Source: Dugong dugon
Lineage: Eukaryota; Chordata; Mammalia; Sirenia; Dugongidae
DNA length: 64,000 nt
Assembly (NCBI GenBank): GCA_030035585.1
Contig: CM057482.1
Span: 48,527,501 to 48,591,500, forward strand
Direction: 5' to 3'
Made by a program: the position numbers and the translations under genes. The notes under the pieces are model-generated. The model had not been told where the DNA came from and made no database searches. It saw only the letters and a list, made by a program, of their open reading frames with translations. Numbering within the stretch: position 1 is the stretch's first letter; each line of letters starts with the position of its first letter. Shown here in pieces: positions 46,901 to 58,900 of this stretch.

Positions 46901-49900
46901 AATATCATTAATATCACATGCATGTAAAATTTCACTGAAGAAGTGGCTGCAGCAATACAACAAGGAACTACCAGAAATTCAGACCAGATTCAGAAGAGGA
47001 CATGGAATGAAGGATAACATTGCCGATGTCAGAGAGACCTTGCCTGAAAACAGAGAATACCAGAAAGATGTTTACCCATGTTTTATTGACCAAGCAAAGG
47101 CATTAGACCATGTGGATCATAACAAATTATGCATAACGTTGCAAAGAATGGGAACTCCAGAACACTTAATTGTGCTCATGAGGAACCAGCATATAGACTA
47201 AAAGGCAGTCATTCAAAAAGAACAAGGGATACTAGGTGGTTTAAAATCAGGGAAAGTGTGCATCAGGGTTGTATGCTATCACCATATTTATCCAATCTGT
47301 ATGCTGAGTAAATTATCTGAGAAGCTGGACTATATGAAGAATGTGACATCAAGATTGAAGGAAGACTCATTAACAACCTGTGATATGCAGATGACACAAC
47401 CTTGCTTTCGGAAAGCGAAGAGGACTTGAAGCACTTACTGATGAAAATGAGACTAGTCTTCAGAATGGATTATACCTCAACATAAAAAAAACCCAAAAAT
47501 CTTCACAACTGGACCAATAAACAACATCGTGATAAATGGAGAAAAGACTGAAGTTGTCAAGGATTTCATTTTACTTGGATCCACAATCAACACCCATGGA
47601 AGCAGCAGTCAAGAAATCAAAAGACGCATCGTACTGGGCAAATCTGTTGCCCACTGCTGTCAAGTTCATTCCGACTCATAGTGACCCTGTAGGACAGCGT
47701 AGAACTGCCCCATAGGGCTTCCAAGGCTGTAATCTTTATAGAAGCAGACTGCCACACCGTCTTCTGTGGAGTGGCTGGTGGGTTCAAACAGCCGACCTTT
47801 TGGGTCGCGGTCAAGCGCTTAACCACTGCGCCACCAGGGATCCTCTGCATTGGGCACATCTGCTACAAAAGACCTCTTTAAAGTGTTAAAAAGCAAAGAT
47901 GTCACTTTGAGGACTAAGGTATGCCTGACCCAAGTGATAGTATTTTCAATTGCCTCATGTGTATGCACAAGCTGGAAAATGAATAAGGAAAACCGACAAA
48001 CTGACGTCTTTGAATTATGGTGTTGGAGAAGAATACTGAATATACCATGAACTGCCAGAACGAGGAACAAATCTTTCTTGGAAGAAGTATAGCCAGAATG
48101 CTCCTTAGAAGCGAGGATGGTGACACTTCTTCTCACTTACTTTTGATACATTATCAGGAGACCAGTCCCTGGAGGACATCATGCTAGGTAAAGCAGAGAG
48201 TTGGAAGACCTCCAATGAGAAGGACTGACTCAGTGACTGTAAAGATGGGCTCAAACATAGTAATGATTACGGGGATGGTGCAGGACCAAGCAGTGCTTCG
48301 TTCTGTTGTACACAGGGTTGCTATGAGTCAGAACTGACCTGACGGCACCTAACAACAACTATTATCATCCCTGGTTTAAAGATGAAGAAAGTGGCTTAGC
48401 AGGGTTAAGAAACCTGACCAAGGACACAGCAAGTGAGGCTAAGATTAGGGGTCCAGGGTGTTTGACTTTAGAGCCTTTTTCTTAATGACTAAGGTATCAT
48501 ACACATGGGTAAAACCCCACATGGCTACCTTTAGAGTTTGGTTTTCCTCCACGGCTATGAGATAATCATTGCTTCAACTTTTATACAAAAATCCCCACAC
48601 TCCTATAACTTAAAAAATATTTATCAAATAATTTCTTCATTTCCAAAAAGCACTTAGCAGGATTTTGTGTAGATTAGATTAGATGGTAATGAGGCACTAT
48701 TCTGTCATTCTTGGGTTAGAGCCTCTACAGTGTCTTGTAATCCTTTTTGTAACATTGATTTGAATAAAGACAGACGGCTGTCTTCTAACCTGATCTGCGT
48801 TCTCTGCCAGGGATCTGACCAGACTGCAGCAACCCCTTCAGCCTTTCCACTTCAGCCAGAGTCGATGCATTTGCTATAGCGTTCTGGAGGGCAGAACACA
48901 ACGGAAATGGACAATTAATTTAAACACCAACAAAAATTCACAACAACTTTTCATTAACATTAAATAGCATGCGTTGGGAGAAGCATTTGATTGGTACATG
49001 GAAATCAACCCAGAAACTATATCACAAATTTCCAAAATTGGTAAAGAGATGTTGGCCCTCTTATAAAGACAGTAATCAAACAATCATTCCAAATGTCCTA
49101 AAATTTTAGCTAATTTAAGTACTTATTTGGTATTATATTACTGGATAACTCAGGAGGCAATAATATAAAACTATGATTTTCCACTGATATCCTCAACCAT
49201 AGATCTGCCAGACAAAGGAAATATTTGGAAGTAAAAAGTGAGGCAAACACTGAGACAGCACACCAAGGTAACTAGCTGCTTGAAGCGCCCCAGGATGAAT
49301 GCATGCTGGGAACATGAGAGACCAGAGCTGCCTGGCTTTGACTGGCCATAATAATTCACATCAAAGTCTGGTCAAATAGTAACTTCTAGCTAGTTCTTCC
49401 TTAACAGAAGTATAGCTGGATTCTAACAGCTGTGTGAAATGGAATCTATAATGTTCAGAACTTCCACAACCTTGTGCCCCAATCCCATCTCTGTTCTCTC
49501 CAGTCCAACAGTCCTAACATATTACCTTGATTGCTTCTACATCCCCTGGAGAAGGCCCACCTTTCTTTTTGTCAGTTGGCAAACCAGCACCTGGATTAAA
49601 ACTTGAGAGGGGGAAGAACACAACTGTTAAACCGAGACCACAGAAATTGCTTCTCTTTTACTTTCAAAAGCTTTGAAAGTAATGAAACCAGTGTAGTATC
49701 TTATCTTTGTTAACAAACTGATACAAGAACTCTCTCCTTCAGAAACACTACCCAGTTCATCTTCCTAGAGGAAGCAGGATGCATATATTATCACATTAAG
49801 ACAGAACATGGAAATATCTGCTCTGCTGACCTGGGAATTTCACGGACTTAGAGAACATTGATGGTGTCATGGACCACCAGCACCCAAATTTAATACCACA

Positions 49901-52900
49901 TGAGTCATAGCTATTTTAATTTTGTAGGAGGCAAACTGCCAAACAGTGTTTCTGAAGGGGAAATGGAGTCAAGTTGGATCCGTATCTTACGTTTTGCTTC
50001 TCCTGGCAATATCCTTTGCAAGCTGTGCACCCCGTTTGCCCTTGAACATTTTCTCTGCTTCCTGACGCTCCTACAGCGACACCACACATAGAGTTAATGG
50101 AAACAGGAATAGCACATGCATTAAGATGCATTCCTCAGAAAACACGGAGGAAAATGCCCCTGAAATACTCTGGGCTGTTCAACATACCAAAAGCCAATTC
50201 AGGATTAAAAGTACACACATTGTTCTTGCTTTCTCTGGTGAAGACCCCTGAAGAAGTCCCCTCTCCTGGTACCAAGGAGGGGCTCCCAAGGAACCAATAA
50301 GGCAAAAATAAAAAAAAACCTCCCCAAAAAGGAGAAAAACATCCTAACAATTAGAGCTGCTCAAAAATGGAGTATTATATTCAGCTCCCCATGGGAAAGA
50401 CATCTCAGCCACCTGTTAACAGATGTCACTGCAGCCTGACATTCTGCCACCTCTACAACAACCAACACCATGTAAAGAGCTTTAACTCAAAGTCCTACCA
50501 CAGCTTTGCTATGTAATGGCGACATTCTCTTTCCTACATTTTAATCACAAACTAAGAGTAAACTTCACTCAATTAGGCAATTAAAAAAATCCGGTACAGA
50601 AGTATAAAGGAAAACACACAACTCCATAACAACTCCCAATCAACAGAATAATGCTAATACTCACTTTTAGTTTCACCTTCTGGAAATCCAGTACTCTGAC
50701 TTGTGGGACTTTATAAATTACATACAGTCTGTAATGCTTCTTGTTTGTTACAGGATTTCTTAGAATACTACAAGAAAAGGAACAATATAATGCGAATCTT
50801 GTTCACAGCACAACATTCAAGGCCCATTTTAATAAAGTCTAATGAATCTGTGAATCACGGAAAATCTCACTACTCTTTAAACTTTTCAGCGTCATTAACA
50901 ATTGAAGTAACATTAGGGAAACTTCAACAGAGCACAGGAGCCCAAAGCAACATTTTCAGTATTTGTTTTTAGAAGGTACTTTTTAAGTAACAGATTGTTT
51001 TAAAGTCAAGGCTAGGAAAGGTGTTATCTTAAAGGATTTCATTAGTTTCGCCACCACCACAAATCATTTACAAACCTTAGATAAGTCAGTGATTTGAGAG
51101 ACGCCAAAGGGTCCAGATCACCCTGTAAAATAACCACCACAGGTAAGAACACTAATACATGTACTATTTTGATGCTATGAAACAGTAGGTGCCTTTGGAG
51201 CAAGATCTCATCTCATCTTTTATTTATTTATTTTACTGCTCCAGCACCTAGCACATCCCAAACCAAAAAACGAAACCCACTGCCGCTAGTCGATTCCGAC
51301 TGATAGCGACCCTATAAGACATAGTAGAACCGCCCCATAGGGTTTCCAAGGAGCAGCTGGTGGATTCGAACTGCTGACCTTCTTGGTTAGCAGCCGAGCT
51401 CTTACCCACTGAGCCACCAGGGCTCCACTGGCGCATCAGAGATGCTGAATAAACTTGAGCTTCTTAAAATTAAAATTTTTAGCATTAACATATCAACAGT
51501 AGAGAGACAAAAGAATTGACTTCCTGTAGCAATCTCCAAAGGGCTACTGAGCTTAAAGCAATGATTTAGAAAAGAGAGTGATGCCAAAGTTGAGATGGCT
51601 CTGCAGCAAGCTATTCACACAGGGAACCTCAAGCCATGAGCCTGGTACAACCTTTCCTGGACAAAGCCCTACACGGACTGGAACTGCTGGAAACAGATCC
51701 AAACTGAGCAGGATAGGGGCAAGACAGTGAGTAAAAAAGTCCAGATAAAAGTAAGCGAGGGGAACAGAGCCTAGAGTTCTCAGTACCCGTACCAGTTGCC
51801 ATCAAGTCGATTTCAACCCCACGTTGTGTCAGAGCAGAACTATGCTTCATAGAGTTTTCAATGGCTGATTTTCAGAAGCAGATCACCAGGCCTTTCTTCC
51901 AAGGCACCTCTGGGTGGACTCGAACCACAAACCTTTTGCTTAGCAGCAGGCAAACCTTTTGCACCACCCAGGGACTCCTCTCAGAAAGTAAGGGGGCCAG
52001 CTTTTGAATACTTAACCAAGGCCACCAGAGGGAGCTCTAGGGCATATACTAAAGGAAATCAGCTGGTAGGGAACTGAAGGGTTTAGGGTCCCTGCATTAT
52101 TTAGGAGGGTAAAGTTACCAGTCAACTTCAGGCTTTGACAAATCTGTATGTTTTAATTCCTAGAGGGCTGACTATGAACAGAAATAGAGTAAATAATCTC
52201 TAATTAGAAGGAAAAATGGAATGCCCAAAAAAGCAAAGCAAAACAAAAAAGGGAGTGAAAAAGAAATGCAGAATGGGTAAGACAAAAAGAAAGCCCCAGA
52301 AATGACAGAAGACAAACTCAAATGTACCAGTAAATACTACATTTAAAAGACAGACTTCAGATTGGATTAAAACAAACAACAACAAAACCCCCCAACCATA
52401 CGCTATTTTTAAGAGATAAATCTAAAACATAAGGTACAGAAAGCTGAAAGTAAATTTTGGACAGAAAATAATTTATCATGCAAATGCTAACCAAAACAAA
52501 GTTTGTTTTGGTCAATTAGTATCAGATAAAATAACATCAAGATAAAGAAACGTTATTAGAGGTAAAGAGAGGGTTACATGGAATAATAAAAGGCTCAGTT
52601 TACCAGGAAAATAGTAACAATTTAAAATTTGTACGTATGAAGTAAGATAATCTCACAATATACAAAACTTAAGAACTCCAGGGAGACAGTCAAACCCACC
52701 ATTATTATGTGAGATTTTAACACAGCTCCTTCACCCTTGCAAACAGCTTTAAATACAACTATGATTCCTCTAACTGCCTCAGCACACAACACATTCTCTA
52801 AGAAAGTGTACTTCGGGCTGAAGGGCTCATACGTTTTACTTTAAGGTAGTCTGCGTTTGGGATTGGGGTATGTTTCTTCTACTTGACTAAACTAGACTAC

Positions 52901-55900
52901 TGCTGGGCAGCTGAGTGGGCACCGAGGCGCCTTCCTCACACGTTTCAGAAGGGAGATGGCCACCGAGCAGAGTTTGCTTGCTTTTGGAGGCAAGCACCCT
53001 TTGGGAATCTGAAAGAAGCTATGGACTCAGTCTACAGGAAGAGGAATATACAGTTCATTCTAAAGAATCATGGTATTAGGGAAAGGAGGTAAGGTCTTAA
53101 TAAATCCAAAATCAAATTACACAAAACCCGTAGGTGTTTAAGTGACCAAAAAAAAAAAAAAAAAAGTATAGAATATATAGCATGAGCTCAATGTGTTAAA
53201 AGCTATACACAACAGAGCAGAAACTTAAAAAGCATAAAAAGAAATAGGTCAAAATAATCAGATATGCAGACGAAAAGAAACTTGTCCCTTATTACACATA
53301 AAAATCAATTCCAGGTGGACTGTTGATCTAAATATAGAGTAAAACAGTAAAGTTTCTAGAATAAAACTGTCCAACAGAAATATAATGCATGTCACATATA
53401 TAATTTAAGATTTCAGCAGAACATTAAAAAAAAAAAATGAACAAGTAAAACTCATTTTAATGTTGTTGTTAGGTGCCGTTGAGTCAATTTTGACTCACAG
53501 TGACCCCGTTTAATGGAGAAGTGCCCCACAGGGCTTTCTAGGCTGTGATCTTTATAGGAGCAGACCTCCAGGTCTTTCTTTCGAGGAGTCACTGGGTGCC
53601 AACTTTTCGGTTAGTAGCTGAGTGCTTAACCACTGTGCCACCAGGGCTTCTTGACTAATTTTAATAATATATTTTATTTAATTCAATATCTAAAATATTA
53701 CCATTTCAACAAGTAATCAGTAAAAACTATTACTGAGATAGTTTATATATTTTTTGTACTGTTTTCAAAATGCAATGTGTATTTTACATTGCTAGAACAT
53801 CTCAATTCAAACTAGCTGTATGTGGCTAGTGGCTACCACACTGGACACTGAAGTTCTAGAAAACAACACAGGACGGTTTCTTAATAAGCTGGGGTAGGAA
53901 AAATTTACTTAAAGAGAACATGAAAGCCACTAACAATAAGGGAAAAGCTTGATAATTTGGACTACACTTAAATTAGGAACTTCTCTATCAGATCCCTAAA
54001 AGGCAAGCCACAGAGTGGGAGAAGATCTTTGCAAAATATGACCAGAAACACCCAGATCCTGAATTAACTGAGAAAAAAGGATAATTTGCTGTGAATTTTT
54101 CTGGATTTTCCAAATTTTCTGTAAGAAGCATGTCGTACCTTTAACCCCTCCCCCCAACATATTTTTCCCTGTTCAACTTACCAGTTCCACAAGACTGTTG
54201 TTGGTGAGAATCAGTTCTGTCAAACAGGGTAGAGACTGATCAAGTCCCTCACCTATACGGCTAAAATAAAAATAATGACTCTTTTAATAAAAGTAAAAAT
54301 TCAGTAAGCTAATGATTTGATCTAAGTCCTTACTCCTTCCGAGGATTTCAGACTCCAGTGTTGGACAGAACCTTAGAGGTCCTTCTTCCAACACCCTATC
54401 TGAAGGGGAAATGAGGTGCACAGAGGAAACCTTGTTCAGGCTGTGAGGGTAATGGCAGACTGGGATGACTTTAGAACCCACGCCTCCTACAGCTGCCTAG
54501 AGCTCTTTCCATTTCTACAGTGCCCAGTGAAACCTAGGAAAAGGAGACTCCTGAGTACAACATAGTACTTAATAGTTCACTTTGTGACTTTTCTGTCCAC
54601 GTAGAGCAGAAATACATGATTCTGCATTCATAGCTCAGCTACAAGACATACAACTATATCATAAGTAAATGAATAATTTATGAGAAATGTGCCTACTTGA
54701 AAAAACCAAAACTACACCACCTAGTACTTCCTAAGATATTATCTACAGACCTTCATTAACTTTCTCCTATATTTGCACAGAGGTGAAAGACAATCCAAAA
54801 AGATTTCAATTTAAATTAATATTCTAGAAATCAGTTGTAGTTAAAGAAATGCAAATGGAAGGGGACATGAGGTAAGAGAGTCAGTCAAACCAGACACTGA
54901 CCATATTCTGTTGTTGTTCACTAATAATGTTTTTAGTCTTCTCAACAGAGGAAAACCATCCAGTTTCCTGATTTCATTGTCAGAAAAGTCAATAGCATCA
55001 AACTGGTCTAAGGTAGCACCTAGATTTTCAATGACAGGAATTTTATAACCTGTAAAACAGGAAAAAACAGAGAGAAAAAACAAAAGGGGTTATCACAGTA
55101 TCATAATTAAAACACACCTTAAAACGTTAGCAATGTTTCATGGTGATCTGACTCAAAGCTTTCATTCACCGAGAAAGTGTTTACCTAGCACTTAGGATGC
55201 GCCAAACATTGTGCTAGGTACTGGAGATGAGATGTTGAACAAGAAAGTCACAGGCCCCGGGTGCCACGAAGCTCACAGTCTAGCAGTGGACATGGAGATG
55301 ATGATGACAATGAGAACAAGGATGAAGGCTATGATAATAAGGGTACTTACTAACAACATCAGTAATTACCATCTACAAGAATACTGACTAGGTGCTTCCC
55401 ACTGTTCAAGTAGCCTACGTGATTTTTCTCATTTTGACCCACAAGGTAAGTTTTAAGTTTTTCATCCATTAAAAATAAAATGAGGAAACGGAGGCTCTAT
55501 GATTTAATCAAGGTCCTAGAGCTAATTAAGTGGGGTAACAGAAATTTACACTTTGAGCTACTAACTGTCAGTGTCCAACCCCTGTTCAAACATTAGGACA
55601 ACAGTTCTCAACCTTTCTGTATTAACACAGGCCAGTCCCCTAGAACACACCAGGACAGCCTCATGATATCATGACCCCCGCCCCTAACTGTAGTGATTCT
55701 GACAGGTGTGTAGTGATATTGCATTATTGCTTTGATTTGTGTTTCTCTAATAACTAATGAAGTTGAAAAGCTTCTCACATGTATTGTTCATTCCAATAAC
55801 TTCTTTCTCAAAGTGCACAGCTCCACTCCAGAGTCGGGAGTCAATGGTTTATACACAATGGTAAATCACACTGTGTAACAATTCACTCAAATATTCCTGA

Positions 55901-58900
55901 TTTGTCTAATATAGGCGTAATTACTGTGCTAGGTGCTAGAAGAAAAGAAACTCAACTAGAAATTTACAGCCTTGGAAACCCTATGAGGTTGCTATGAGTC
56001 GAAATCGACTTGACAGCAGTGTTTGTTTTTTTTTAGGGTTTAAGTACACAATTCAGAGCTGTAAGGATTACATCAAAGTAGGTAGTGCTGTATATATTCT
56101 CAACAACAAGAAATAAGATAAATTATTATTATTTTTAAAAATGTAAGTATCGCCAATGAAAACTACATGACACTACCGCAAGAAACCAAGAGACCTGCAC
56201 AAGTGGAAAAACATACCTTGCTCATGGATAGGAAGACTCAACATTGTGAAAATGTCAATTCTACCCAAAGCGATCTACAGATACAATGCAATCCCGATCC
56301 AAATTCCACCGGCATTTTTAATGAGATGGAGAAACAAATCACCAACTTCATATGGAAAGGGAAGAGGCCCCAATAAGTAACGCAATACCGAAGAAGAACA
56401 ATACAGTGGGAGACCTCACACCACCTGACTGTAGAACCTATTACACCGCACAGCAGTCACAACAGCCTGGTACTGGTAAACAACAGATACATAGACCAAT
56501 GGAACAGAATTGAGAATCCAGACGTAAATTCATCCACCTATGAGCAGCTGATATTTGACAAAGGCCCAAAGTCTGTTAACTGGGGAAAAGACAGTCTCTT
56601 TAACAAATGGTGCTGGCATAACTGGATATTCATCTGCAAAAAACTGAAACAAGACCCATACCTCACACCATGCACAAAAACTAACTCAAAATGGATCAAA
56701 GACCTAAACATAAAATCAAAAACGATAAAGATCATGGAAGAAAAAATAGAGACAACGCTAGGAGCCCTAATACATGGCATAAACAGAATACAAACTATGA
56801 GTAACAATTCACAAACATCAGAAGAAAGACTAGATAAATGGGAGCCCCTAAAAATCAAACACTTATGCTCATCAAAAGACTTGACCAAAAGAGTAAAAAG
56901 AAAACCTACAGACTGGGAAAAAACGTTTGGCTATGACAAATCCGATTAGCATCTAATCTTTAAAATCTACATACTGCAACACCTCAACAACAAAGACAAA
57001 CAAACCAATTAAAAAATGGGCAAAGGATATGAAGAGGCACTTCGCCAAAGAAGACATTCAGGCACCTAACAGACACATGAGGAAATGCTCAGGATCACTA
57101 GCCATTACAGAAATGCAAATCAAAACTACAATGAGATACTATCTCACCCCAACAAGGCTAGCGTTAATCCAAAAAACACAAAACAATAAATGTTGGAGAG
57201 GTTGTGGAGAGATTGGAACATTTATATACTGTTCTGGGAATGTCAAATGGTACAACCACTTTTGAAATCGATCTGGTACTTCCTTAAAAAGCTACGAATA
57301 GAAGTACCATACGATCCAGCAATCCCACTCATTGGAATATATCCTAGAGAATTAAGAGTCGTCTCACACGAATAGACACATGCACATCCATGTTCACTGC
57401 AGCATTGCTCACGATAGCAAAAAGATGGAAACAACCTAGGTGCCCATCAACGGACAAATGGATAAACAAATTATGGTATATTCACACAATGGAATACTAT
57501 GCAACGATAAAGAACAACGATGGATCCCTGAAACATCTTATATCATGGAGGAATCTGGAAGGTATTATGCTAAATGAACTTAGTGGCAAAAGGACAATAT
57601 TGTATAAGACCACTAGTATAAGGACCCAAGAAAAGGTTTAAACACAGAAGACAACATTCTTTGATGGTTACGAGGGTGGGGAGGGTGTCAGAGGGTGTCA
57701 CTAACTAGAAAGTAGACAAGAATTATCTTAGGTGAAGGGAACGACAGCACACACTACAGGGGAAGTCAGCACAACTGGACTAAAGCAAAGCTAAGAAGTT
57801 TCCTGAATACAACCAAACACTTCAAGGGACAGAGTAGCAGGGACCAGGGTCTGGGGACCATGCTTTCAGGGGACATCTAGGTCAATTGGCATAACAAAGT
57901 TTTTTTAAGAAAATGTTCTACCTCCCACTTTGGATAGTGGCGTCTGGGGTCTTAAAAGCTAGCAAGTGACTATCTAAGATGCATCAATTGGTTTTAACCC
58001 ACCTGGAGTAAAGGAGAATGAAGAACACCAAAGACACAAGGAAAGTATTAGCCCAAGAGACAGAAAGGGCCACATAAACCAGAGACTCCATCAGCCTGAG
58101 ACCAGAACTAAATGGGCAACTCCCGCTCAGAAGCAAGAGGAGAAGGCAGAGAGGGTCAAGAGCTGGTTGAATGGACACGGGAAATACAGGGTGGAAAGGA
58201 GGAGTGTGATGTCACAGTCTAGGGAGAGCAAGTAGGGTCACATAACAATGTATGTATAAATTTTTGTATGAAAGACTAACTTGAATTGTAAACTTTCACC
58301 TAAAACACAACAATTAAAAAAAAAAAAAAGGTCAGGTTATAATGAGAAAATGATAGTAATAAAACTACATTCACATCAAAACAAAAGTTAAGTATTGCAC
58401 CAAAACAAGTCTCCCCCAACACTGGGTGCACTTCAGAAATCAAGGCAGAGACTCACACGCACAAAGATAGTGGAGGTGGTGAGTTACCGCTGAACTGAAC
58501 TTTTGTCTAAGAAAGGTAATTTCAACAAAATGAAAGCATTGGGATTTCCTAAAGGTCAGCAAGGAATCTAAGCAGAAAGAAGTGGAGCCCACAGCAGTGA
58601 TGCTCCCCAGAGAATATCCTGTGTGGGCAAATCTTGATCCCCAGAGAAGCTGCTCTTCACATCCCTTCTGAAGCCATTTCCTGAAATGCTAGTTAGTTAA
58701 CTGCACTCCCAGTTTTTTACCAAGCCTATCTAGGGTGAAACACCTACAGGGATCAGAATAGTTCTGTGTGCTTCCACCACTTATACCGTGGGATTCACTG
58801 AAGGGTCCAGTGCTCTGTGTTGGTGGTTAGAAAGATCCCGGAGCAAGTCTAGGTGAAACAGTTCTAACTTTTTAAATGTTTTGATAAAAAGCAAATATAA

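Larger units (their letters stand above)
44825..48490 (+). repeat. MIR split by RTE insertion
   Basis: MIR left part 44870-44997 (accctgggctaagcacc...catttagtcc...tttgaggttggtac) and right part 48372-48490 (tttaaagatgaagaaagtgg...aagaaacctgaccaaggaca). The RTE at 44998-48359 separates them. SNRPA1 intron 8. Confidence 0.8.
53220..54090 (+). mobile_element. L1 ORF2 3' fragment split by a hAT element
   Basis: Left part 53270-53361 (aaaaatcaattccaggtgga..., gtttctagaataaa), right part 53862-54065 (acactacttaaatta..., aaagatctttgcaaaatatg) is ordinary old L1 ORF2 text. Confidence 0.65.
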
